The notes under the pieces: model-generated
What the model was told of the DNA's origin: nothing
Databases searched by the model: none
What the model saw: only the letters and a program-made list of their open reading frames with translations
Assembly: GCA_034434635.1 (NCBI GenBank)
Contig: DAOTYX010000191.1
Location: forward strand, 1 to 21,935
Length of the DNA: 21,935 bases
Direction of reading: 5' to 3'
Source: DAOTYX01 sp034434635
GTDB lineage: Bacteria; Chloroflexota; Anaerolineae; B4-G1; DUEL01
Shown here: positions 1 through 6,128 of the stretch, one piece after another
Position numbering within the stretch: the first letter of the stretch is position 1
Layout: every line of letters starts with the position of its first letter
Translations under genes and position numbers: made by a program

Positions 1-956
1 TGGCCGCCGGCAAGGAAGAAGAACTGCGCGCCGCGGCGGAGGCAGAGGGTGAGGCCCGCGCCGCCGAGATCACCGGCAGGCCCTTTGAGCGGCCCGCGCC
101 ACCCCCGCCAGTCGAAGCTCCGCCGCCCATAGAAGAGCCAGCGCTGGAACTGCCAGAGTGGTTGAGTGAACCCGTCTCACCCGCTGAGGCGGCAGCACCC
201 TCAGAGGAACCCTCTGTCCCCCCCTGGCTGGCGTCGCTGATGGCCGAGGAGGAGGGCGAGGCCGGAGCACCTGCCGTCGAAGCCGCGCCACCCGAGTGGC
301 TTGTTGAGACCCCGCCGGAGGCGCCGGCTCCTCAGGTGGTCGAACCCGCCCCCGCGACGGTAGAGCCGCTGCCCGAGGTACCTGGCCGATTGGAGGAACC
401 GCTACCGACCGAAGCAGCCCCCTTCGGTTGGACCACCATCGGCGAGGAGGCGGCTCCTGCCGAAGCCGCAATTCCACCCGCCCCAACTCCGGAGGAAGGG
501 TTCGGCTGGACCGGCTTCGCTGCGCCTGAGGCCTCGCCTGCCGTCCCGGCTGAAGAGGTACCGGCTGCAGCGTGGGCACCTCCCACGGCTCCACCTCAAC
601 CCGTGGAGCCCCCCGCCCCACCTGCTGCGGAGGTTGTCCGTCCGCCCCGGCCTCATCTGGCCCGCGTGGACGAACTGGAACGCCAGGTGCAGGCCAATCG
701 CAAGGACTACGAAACCCGCCTGACCCTGGCCCGCGAGCTCTGGCAGGCCGGTCTCGCCGCCGAGGCCATTGAACACTACTCCGCCCTTCTGCGCGCCAAT
801 CGCCTGGTGGCCGAGGTCGTCGAGGACGCCCAGTCCCTCGCCCGACAGCGTCGCCACGACCCCATGGTCAAGCGGCTGCTGGGGGATGCCTACGTGCGCG
901 TCGGCCGGCTGGCAGAGGCGCTGGAGGCCTACCGCGAGGCGCTGGAGAACCTGTAA
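1..956 (+). CDS. TPR protein with disordered Pro/Glu/Ala-rich region, 5'-truncated
   Basis: The reading frame is open from the left edge (first full codon at base 3) to TAA at 954-956, so the true start lies outside the window; an internal TTG at 162 is unlikely to be the start. The visible N-terminal part is a long low-complexity Pro/Glu/Ala region containing recurring tryptophan motifs (LPEWLSE, PPWLASL, PPEWLVE, FGWTTIGEE, FGWTGF). The last ~95 residues are helical and look like two to three tetratricopeptide repeats (for example LARELWQAGLAAEAIEHYSA and LLGDAYVRVGRLAEALEAYR). TPRs usually mediate protein-protein contacts; the specific role cannot be told. It ends 85 bp before ndk. Repeated P-x-WL motifs next to TPRs are, as I recall, common in Chloroflexota proteins; that is recollection, not a search result. 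Confidence 0.8.
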   Translation, partial: AAGKEEELRAAAEAEGEARAAEITGRPFERPAPPPPVEAPPPIEEPALELPEWLSEPVSPAEAAAPSEEPSVPPWLASLMAEEEGEAGAPAVEAAPPEWLVETPPEAPAPQVVEPAPATVEPLPEVPGRLEEPLPTEAAPFGWTTIGEEAAPAEAAIPPAPTPEEGFGWTGFAAPEASPAVPAEEVPAAAWAPPTAPPQPVEPPAPPAAEVVRPPRPHLARVDELERQVQANRKDYETRLTLARELWQAGLAAEAIEHYSALLRANRLVAEVVEDAQSLARQRRHDPMVKRLLGDAYVRVGRLAEALEAYREALENL

Positions 957-1041
957 CCCTTCATTCGACGCGTTGCCGGCGGGCGGGGAATACCACCCCG
1001 CCCGCTGTCTTGAACCCAAACCCCACTCTCAGGAGGACATC

Positions 1042-1500
1042 GTGGAGCGAACCCTTGTCATCATCAAGCCTGACGCAGTACAGCGTGGCCTGATCGGCGA
1101 GATCATCCGCCGCTTCGAGCAGCGCGGCCTGCGCCCCGTGGCGATGAAACTGATGCACATCCCCACCTCCCTCGCCGAACGGCACTACGCCATCCATAAA
1201 GGCAAGCCCTTCTATCCCGGCCTGATCGCGTACATCACCTCGGCCCCCGTCGTGGTGATGGTCCTTGAGGGGACCCGCGCTATCGAGGTCGTGCGCAAGA
1301 CGATGGGCGCGACCAACCCCGCCGAAGCCGCCCCGGGTACCATCCGCGCCGACTTTGGCCTGGAGACCGGCCGCAACCTGGTCCACGGATCGGACGGGCC
1401 GGAGACAGCCGCGTTCGAGATCGGGCTGTTCTTCAGCCCGGAGGAACTGCTCACCTACTCCCGCGACGTGGACCCCTGGATTTTCGAGTCGCCAGCCTGA
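1042..1500 (+). CDS. ndk: nucleoside diphosphate kinase
   Basis: Transfers the gamma-phosphate from ATP to NDPs through a phospho-histidine, balancing cytoplasmic NTP and dNTP pools. The 152-residue product has the full family pattern: N-terminal TLVIIKPDAVQRGLIGEI, the GATNPAEAAPGTIR segment and the active-site motif NLVHGSD with catalytic His115. Length is normal for the family (about 140-155). The frame is open further upstream to 769, but the GTG at 1042 is chosen because AGGAGG at 1031-1036 sits 5 nt before it and the family N-terminus begins exactly there. It follows the TPR gene by 85 bp and is followed by a strong hairpin, so it may end a transcript. Confidence 0.97.
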   Translation: MERTLVIIKPDAVQRGLIGEIIRRFEQRGLRPVAMKLMHIPTSLAERHYAIHKGKPFYPGLIAYITSAPVVVMVLEGTRAIEVVRKTMGATNPAEAAPGTIRADFGLETGRNLVHGSDGPETAAFEIGLFFSPEELLTYSRDVDPWIFESPA

Positions 1501-1512
1501 TCGCCCACCGCC

Positions 1513-1547
1513 GGCTCTGTCGGGGGCCCGTGGCCCCCGACGGAGCC
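1513..1547 (+). terminator. GC-rich hairpin after ndk (terminator-like, no U-tract)
   Basis: Arms 1513-1528 and 1532-1547 are complementary over 16 bp with a single G-T wobble and a 3-nt loop (CGT). It starts 12 nt after the ndk stop. No T-run follows, so it is not a classic intrinsic terminator; it may stabilise the 3' end, pause polymerase or act in either direction. Confidence 0.55.
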
Positions 1548-1609
1548 TCACAGCACAGGGCTGGCGCCGCCCCACCCCACTTTTCCCCACGACGGTTCAC
1601 CTTCAATAT

Positions 1610-1671
1610 AGCCGTGCAGCGGCATCGCAACGCTGCCCGCCGACGCCCAGGGATGCGTCGGCTACACGGTT
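1610..1671. other. possible structured element, three-way junction
   Basis: In the ndk-degV gap three helices can form together: an outer 7-bp stem (1610-1616 with 1665-1671, one G-T pair), a 5-bp hairpin (1617-1621 with 1631-1635, 9-nt loop) and an 8-bp hairpin GCCGACGC/GCGTCGGC (1639-1646 with 1655-1662, 8-nt loop). The fold was found by eye. It could be a leader RNA for degV, a dispersed palindromic repeat, or chance in GC-rich DNA. Confidence 0.35.
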
Positions 1672-1758
1672 GCCTCCCTTTTCCCCGCCTTGCGCTGCGT
1701 AACGCTTCTCCCTCCCCGGTGTTATCCCTTATGCGAATCTCAGGGAAAGGAGGATGTT

Positions 1759-2622
1759 GTGATCATGTGCGCACAGAAGATCGCGATTGCCACCGATAGC
1801 ACCGCCTATCTGCCACCTGCCTTGCTCGAACGGTACGGTATCTTCGTCATGCCCCTCAATCTGGTCTGGGGGGAGGAGGTGCTCAAAGACGGGGTGGACA
1901 TCCGGCCGACGGACTTCTACCGCCGCCTGGAGACGGCCAAAGTCATGCCGACCACCTCACAACCCTCGGCAGGGGAGTTCGTGGACTTCTTCCGTCAGGT
2001 AGCCGAGCAGGCCGGGACCGACACGATCGTCGCTGCCTTCATTTCCGCCGCATTGAGCGGCACGGTCGCCTCAGCGGAGGCCGCCCGCGGCATGCTGTCC
2101 GACCTGCATATCGAAATCGAGGATTCTCGTTCTACCTCGATGGGGCTGGGCTTCCAGGTTATAGCGGCGGCAGAGGTGACGCAGAACGGCGGTACCGTCA
2201 AAGAGGCCGTCGAGGCGATGCGCCGGGTGCGTTACAGCCTGAACGTCATGTTCGTCGTGGACACGCTGGAGTTCCTCCATCGCGGCGGGCGCATCGGCGG
2301 CGGAAAACGTTTCCTGGGCACCGCCTTACAGATCAAGCCCCTCCTGCAACTGGAGGACGGCCGCATCGAGCCGCTGGAGCAGGTGCGGACGAAGAAGAAG
2401 GCCCTGGCCCGCCTGTTGGAGATCGCCAGTGAGCGCAAAGGTGGCGCCCGCGTCCCCCGCGCTGCCTTGGTCCACGCCAACGCGCCGGAGGATTGCCAGG
2501 CGCTGATGGACGAGGTGAACGCCCTCCTGCTCCCTGACGATATTTTCATGACCGAGGTCAGCCCAGTGATCGGCACCCACACCGGCCCGGGAACGCTGGG
2601 CCTGGGCTTCTACACGGCGTAG
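1759..2622 (+). CDS. DegV family protein (fatty-acid-binding, FakB-like)
   Basis: DegV/FakB proteins bind a fatty acid in a buried pocket; FakB presents it to the kinase FakA for phosphorylation and phospholipid synthesis. The 287-residue product has the family signatures: IATDSTAYLP near the N-terminus (TDST, residues 12-15), VMPTTSQPSAGEF (around 63-74), FISAALSGTVASA (LSGT around 99-102) and LEFLHRGGRIGG. Start: AAAGGAGG at 1746-1753 lies 5 nt before GTG 1759 and 11 nt before the in-frame ATG 1765, so either may be used; I chose the better spaced GTG. No fakA-like DAK gene is in the window, so pairing with a kinase cannot be judged. An intrinsic terminator follows the stop. Confidence 0.92.
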   Translation: MIMCAQKIAIATDSTAYLPPALLERYGIFVMPLNLVWGEEVLKDGVDIRPTDFYRRLETAKVMPTTSQPSAGEFVDFFRQVAEQAGTDTIVAAFISAALSGTVASAEAARGMLSDLHIEIEDSRSTSMGLGFQVIAAAEVTQNGGTVKEAVEAMRRVRYSLNVMFVVDTLEFLHRGGRIGGGKRFLGTALQIKPLLQLEDGRIEPLEQVRTKKKALARLLEIASERKGGARVPRAALVHANAPEDCQALMDEVNALLLPDDIFMTEVSPVIGTHTGPGTLGLGFYTA

Positions 2623-2631
2623 GGAGACGCA

Positions 2632-2670
2632 GAGACACGGAGACGCGGGGCGCCTCCGTGTCTCCTTTTC
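2632..2670 (+). terminator. intrinsic terminator of degV
   Basis: GAGACACGGAG (2632-2642) pairs perfectly with CTCCGTGTCTC (2654-2664) around an 11-nt GC-rich loop, followed at once by CTTTTCTTC. It begins 10 nt after the degV stop. The left side is built from octamer-like units (GGAGACGC, AGAGACAC, GGAGACGC). Confidence 0.85.
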
Positions 2671-2753
2671 TTCGCATTATCCTCCCCGGTTGAAGCCACG
2701 CTGACATGCAACGGGTTGCCCTGCAGCGACCTGGTCAGCCTGTAACTCCCTCC

Positions 2754-2781
2754 TTCCCATTTCCCCAAAAACCGGTATAAT
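2754..2781 (+). promoter_or_regulatory. ruvB promoter, probably leaderless
   Basis: A perfect -10 TATAAT at 2776-2781 has a weak -35 TTCCCA (2754-2759) 16 nt upstream. The -10 ends only 8 nt before the ruvB ATG at 2790, so transcription would begin within about 2 nt of the start codon. No Shine-Dalgarno sequence lies between. Confidence 0.6.
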
Positions 2782-2789
2782 CCTCAGCG

Positions 2790-3809
2790 ATGGATGAGCG
2801 CATCCTCTCGCCACGCCTGCAACCCGAGGAGGTGCAGCTCGACCTGGCGCTGCGGCCGCAGCGGTTGAGCGACCTGATCGGCCAGGACCGGCTGCGGGAG
2901 AACCTGGGCATCCTCATCGCTGCCGCCCGCCAGCGGGGCGAGGCGCTCGATCACGTGCTCTTCTACGGCCCCCCCGGGCTGGGCAAGACCACCCTGGCCC
3001 ACATCACCGCCCACGAGATGGGTGCGCCCCTGCGTGCCACCGCCGGCCCGGCCATCGAACGCGCTGGCGACCTGGCCGCCATCCTCAGCAACCTGCGCGA
3101 ACGAGAGGTGCTGTTCATTGACGAGGTCCACCGGCTGGGCAGAGCGGTAGAGGAGATCCTCTACCCGGCGATGGAGGACTTCACCCTCGATCTGGTGGTC
3201 GGCAAAGGGCCGGCGGCCCGCTCCATCCGCCTCAAACTGCCCCGCTTCACCATCGTCGGCGCGACCACCCGCCTGGCCCTGCTCACCGCGCCGCTGCGCG
3301 CCCGCTTCGGGGCGACCTTCCGCGTGGACTTCTACGACCAGACGGCTCTGGAGATGATCATCCGCCGCGCGGCGAAGGTGCTGGACATCCCACTGGAAGA
3401 GGGGAGCGCGGAGGAGATCGCCCGGCGGGGGCGGGGCACGCCACGCGTCGCGTTGCGCCTGCTGAAGCGCGTGCGCGACTACGCCCAGGTGCGCTCCGAT
3501 GGCCGCATCACCCCCGCCGTCGCCGCTGAGGCACTGGCCCTGCTCGACGTGGACGCATTGGGGTTGGACGAACTCGACCGACAGGTGCTGCGTACTATCA
3601 TCGAGAAGTTCGGCGGCGGCCCGGTAGGGCTGGAAACCATCGCCGCAGCGGTGAGCGAGGAGCCGGACACGGTGATGGACGTGGTCGAACCCTATCTCCT
3701 GCAGATGGGTTTCCTGGAGCGGACCCCGCGCGGCCGGGTGGCCACCGCCCGCGCCTACGAACACCTGGGCATTCCCTGGGAGCGGGCCGAGCAACCGGCC
3801 CTTCTTTAG
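2790..3809 (+). CDS. ruvB: Holliday junction branch migration ATPase RuvB
   Basis: Hexameric AAA+ motor that, with RuvA, drives branch migration of Holliday junctions in recombinational repair. The 339 residues match the usual ~335-350 length. Visible motifs: Walker A GPPGLGKTT (60-68), Walker B LFIDEVH (108-114), sensor 1 GATTR (157-161), the arginine-finger region TAPLRARFG (167-174), and the C-terminal winged-helix region LDRQVLRTIIEKFGGGPVGL. The usual GATTRAGLLTAPLRDRFG is here GATTR-LALL-TAPLRARFG, a mild variation. The start at ATG 2790 matches the family N-terminus, though no ribosome-binding site precedes it and a TATAAT box lies 9 nt away. ruvA and ruvC are not adjacent. Confidence 0.97.
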   Translation: MDERILSPRLQPEEVQLDLALRPQRLSDLIGQDRLRENLGILIAAARQRGEALDHVLFYGPPGLGKTTLAHITAHEMGAPLRATAGPAIERAGDLAAILSNLREREVLFIDEVHRLGRAVEEILYPAMEDFTLDLVVGKGPAARSIRLKLPRFTIVGATTRLALLTAPLRARFGATFRVDFYDQTALEMIIRRAAKVLDIPLEEGSAEEIARRGRGTPRVALRLLKRVRDYAQVRSDGRITPAVAAEALALLDVDALGLDELDRQVLRTIIEKFGGGPVGLETIAAAVSEEPDTVMDVVEPYLLQMGFLERTPRGRVATARAYEHLGIPWERAEQPALL

Positions 3810-3826
3810 GGTGCGCCGACCGCGGC

Positions 3827-3868
3827 CCGTCGTCCGTCGTCCGTGGTCCGTCGTCCGTGGTCTGTCGT
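3827..3868. repeat. tandem heptamer array CCGTSGT x6
   Basis: Six consecutive 7-bp units (CCGTCGT, CCGTCGT, CCGTGGT, CCGTCGT, CCGTGGT, CTGTCGT) lie between ruvB and the next gene and end 14 nt before its ribosome-binding site. The reverse-complement unit (ACSACGG) recurs at 7821-7876 and 18050-18077, and the same-strand unit at 7892-7933, so this is a dispersed repeat family. Confidence 0.9.
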
Positions 3869-3893
3869 CTATTCAATCCTTCGGAGGTGTGAA

Positions 3894-4253
3894 ATGGCAC
3901 TGTCCTGGATCGCTCGGATTCTGATCATCCTGGCTCACCTGGCCGGCCTGGTCGTCGGCATCCTCCTCCTGGTGCGCAAGAAGGGCACGCCTGCCATCCT
4001 GGCGACTGTCGCCTTCGGCCTCCTCTTCGTGTTGGATATCGCCCGCATCCTGCAGAGCGACGTCATCGTTCCCCGATTGCTGCTCCGCCGGCTCTCTGCA
4101 GGCGGCTACCCCTGGGCCTTGGGCGGATTCAACTGCTGCTGCGGCCTGTTCGACCTGATCGCCATCGGCTGCCTGATCGCAGCCCTGTGGATCGGGGTCA
4201 TCGGCCCGGCAGTGAAGAAGGAAAAAGAGGAGACGCCCGAATCGCCGGCCTGA
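3894..4253 (+). CDS. small membrane protein of unknown function
   Basis: I do not recognise this family. The 119-residue product has three probable membrane segments (about 5-27, 32-52 and 78-106). Between the second and third lies an Arg-rich loop (VPRLLLRRLSAGGYPW), a Cys triplet (NCCCG) begins the third, and the C-terminal tail is charged (KKEKEETPESPA). The start at ATG 3894 is well supported: GGAGG at 3883-3887, 6 nt upstream. The stop TGA (4251-4253) overlaps the apparent beginning of queA, suggesting translational coupling, but nothing links it functionally to queuosine synthesis. The upstream gap is filled by the heptamer array, so its promoter is unclear. Confidence 0.75.
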   Translation: MALSWIARILIILAHLAGLVVGILLLVRKKGTPAILATVAFGLLFVLDIARILQSDVIVPRLLLRRLSAGGYPWALGGFNCCCGLFDLIAIGCLIAALWIGVIGPAVKKEKEETPESPA

Positions 4254-5290
4254 AAACCGCCGATTTCGACTATCACCTCCCGCCAGAGCGGATCGCCCAG
4301 ACGCCCGTCGAGCCGCGGGACGCCTCCCGGCTGATGGTGGTGGAGCGCGCCACCGGTCGCCTCCTCCACCACCACTTCCGGGACCTGCCGCAGTTCCTGC
4401 ATCCCGGCGACCTGTTGATCTACAACGAGAGCCGGGTCATCCCGGCGCGGCTCTTCGCCCGCAAGGCCAGCGGCGGAAGGGTGGAGATCCTGCTGCTCCA
4501 TCCACGCACGCCAGAGGTGTGGGCGGCCCTCGTGCGCGGACGGGGGGTACGCTCCGGCACGCGATTGGAGGTGCTGAGCGGCCCGCAGGGGGTTCCCGTT
4601 GGTGCGACCGTGCAGGTGGCCGAAGAAGGGGAGCGCGGCTGGCGTCTGCTGGCCTTCGACCGGCCCGCACTCCCTCTGGCAACATCCGTCGGCCAGATTC
4701 CCCTCCCCCCCTACATCCACATCCCCCTCCAGGACCCCGAACGTTACCAGACCGTCTACGCTCGCACGCCCGGTTCAGCCGCTGCGCCTACAGCCGGCCT
4801 CCACTTCACCCCCGACCTCCTGGCCCGCCTGGACGAGATGGGCGTCGAGCGCGCCTCCGTCACCCTGCACATCGGCCTGGACACCTTCCGCCCGGTGCAG
4901 GAGGAATGGGTGGAAGACCACACCATTCATACCGAATACTGCACCCTTCCCCCTGTAACCGCGCAGGCAGTGAGCCGCGCCAGAAAGGAGGGACGGCGGG
5001 TGATCGCCGTGGGCACAACCGCGGTGAGGGTCCTGGAGACCGCGGGGAAGGGAAGCGAACCTGAGGCGGAGGTGCTGCCGTTCGAGGGCCCGACGGACCT
5101 CTTCATCTACCCCGGCTTCGCCTTTCGCGTGGTGGAGGCGATGATCACCAACTTCCACCTGCCGCGCTCGACCCTGCTGATGCTCGTGGCAGCCTTCTGC
5201 GGCAAGGAACTGCTCGACCGGGCCTACGCCGAGGCGATCCGCCTGGAATACCGCTTCTACAGTTTCGGCGACGCGATGCTCATCATCTGA
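4187..5290 (+). CDS. queA: S-adenosylmethionine:tRNA ribosyltransferase-isomerase QueA
   Basis: Transfers and isomerises the ribosyl group of SAM onto preQ1-tRNA to give epoxyqueuosine in GUN-anticodon tRNAs. Signatures run the full length: RDASRLM, GDLLIYNESRVIPARL, PTAGLHFTPDLLARL, VTLHIGLDTFRPV, FIYPGFAFRVVEAMITNFHL, LPRSTLLMLVAAF and YRFYSFGDAML. The start is doubtful. The family N-terminus (M-K-T-A-D-F-D-Y) aligns with a CTG at 4250, which overlaps the upstream stop as CTGA. The only canonical start giving a full N-terminus is GTG 4187, with no ribosome-binding site and a 21-residue charged extension; GAGGAG at 4227-4232 would better serve a start near 4241-4250. I report the canonical extent but think translation may begin at CTG 4250. 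Other queuosine genes are not in the window. Confidence 0.93.
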   Translation: MDRGHRPGSEEGKRGDARIAGLKTADFDYHLPPERIAQTPVEPRDASRLMVVERATGRLLHHHFRDLPQFLHPGDLLIYNESRVIPARLFARKASGGRVEILLLHPRTPEVWAALVRGRGVRSGTRLEVLSGPQGVPVGATVQVAEEGERGWRLLAFDRPALPLATSVGQIPLPPYIHIPLQDPERYQTVYARTPGSAAAPTAGLHFTPDLLARLDEMGVERASVTLHIGLDTFRPVQEEWVEDHTIHTEYCTLPPVTAQAVSRARKEGRRVIAVGTTAVRVLETAGKGSEPEAEVLPFEGPTDLFIYPGFAFRVVEAMITNFHLPRSTLLMLVAAFCGKELLDRAYAEAIRLEYRFYSFGDAMLII

Positions 5291-5300
5291 CCTACCCGAC

Positions 5301-5328
5301 TTGTCGGCTGGCCCGAAGACGGTATAAT
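5301..5328 (+). promoter_or_regulatory. sigma70-type promoter for the PH/SHOCT-PNP operon
   Basis: TTGTCG (5301-5306), 16-nt spacer, TATAAT (5323-5328), located 11 nt after the queA stop and giving a ~165-nt leader before the ATG at 5500. The TTGTC-type -35 resembles the one proposed for lipM. Confidence 0.7.
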
Positions 5329-5384
5329 CATCACCCGGCGCAAGGAAGGGTAGGGCTACGCTCAAGCGTGGTCACTTGTCCTTA

Positions 5385-5441
5385 CGCCACGAATTGCACG
5401 AATTCCTCGAATGATTCGTTCAATTCGTGCACCTCGTGGCG
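5385..5441. repeat. REP-like palindrome, 20-bp arms
   Basis: Arms 5385-5404 and 5422-5441 match as inverted repeats at 18 of 20 positions. A 17-nt centre holds a smaller inverted repeat CGAAT-g-ATTCG (5408-5418). Each arm is built of 9-bp units (CACGAATTG, CACGAATTC / TTCGTTCAA, TTCGTGCAC). It is AT-richer than its surroundings and would lie in the leader of the downstream operon, where it could fold as a long hairpin. The look is that of a REP/MITE-type dispersed palindrome. Confidence 0.75.
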
Positions 5442-5499
5442 AAAGAGACGACCTGCGAAAGGCTCCGTGGTTTGTCACAGTGTTACCCGAGGAGGAAAG

Positions 5500-6096
5500 A
5501 TGGGATACCTGCAGAAGATTCTGGCTGACGGCGAGACCGTTGTCTTCACCACCCGCCGCCATTGGCTGGCCCTCCTGCCGACCATTCTGCTCGACGTGGG
5601 GCTGGCCATCGTCATCATCGCCCTGGCTGTGGCGGGAAGCATCTTCATCATTCCCGGCTGGTCCTTCCTTGCCCTGATCCTGTTGATCATCCCCATCGTC
5701 CACTTCGTCGTTCGCTTCATCAGCTGGCGGGGTGAACAGTGCATCATCACCAACCGCCGGGCGATTGACATCAAGGGCATCTTCAACAAGTACGTCGCCG
5801 ATTCGTCGCTGGAGAAGGTGAACGACGTCGTGCTGCAGCAGAGCTTCCTCGGCCGCCTGCTCGACTACGGCGACCTGCGCATCATCACCGGTTCCGACAT
5901 CGGCGCGGAGACCTATCGGCGCATCGCCCACCCGGTGCGCTTCAAGATCGCCCTGATGAACCAGAAGAGCCGGGTCACACTGCGCGGCGAGGACGTGCCC
6001 GCTCTGCTGGCCCGCCTCGACGAACTGCGAAAAGCAGGGACCATCACCGACGAGGAGTTCGAGCGCGAGAAGAAGGAACTCCTGGAACGCCTGTAG
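5500..6096 (+). CDS. membrane PH-domain (YdbS-like) protein with C-terminal SHOCT domain
   Basis: The 198-residue product starts with a short cytoplasmic stretch, then two membrane segments (about 22-51 and 54-74). A bacterial PH-like beta domain follows (about 75-153), with the typical pattern after the membrane: EQCIITNRRAIDIKGIFNK, then SLEKVNDVVLQQSFLGRLLDYGDLRI. The C-terminus (168-198) is a clear SHOCT motif: LARLDELRKAGTITDEEF plus a charged helix. Bacterial PH-2 membrane proteins are poorly characterised; membrane-associated scaffolding or stress roles have been proposed for the type, and SHOCT domains probably mediate oligomerisation. GAGGAGG (5489-5495) lies 4 nt before ATG 5500. 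An open frame extends upstream through the palindrome, but the ribosome-binding site decides this start. PNP follows after 32 bp. Confidence 0.88.
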   Translation: MGYLQKILADGETVVFTTRRHWLALLPTILLDVGLAIVIIALAVAGSIFIIPGWSFLALILLIIPIVHFVVRFISWRGEQCIITNRRAIDIKGIFNKYVADSSLEKVNDVVLQQSFLGRLLDYGDLRIITGSDIGAETYRRIAHPVRFKIALMNQKSRVTLRGEDVPALLARLDELRKAGTITDEEFEREKKELLERL

Positions 6097-6128
6097 CCAC
6101 CCCCTTTCACCACATCAGGAGCAACAAC

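Noticed and set aside
769..1041. Long N-terminal extension of Ndk
   Set aside because: Overlaps the TPR gene in another frame and the ribosome-binding site fixes the start at 1042.
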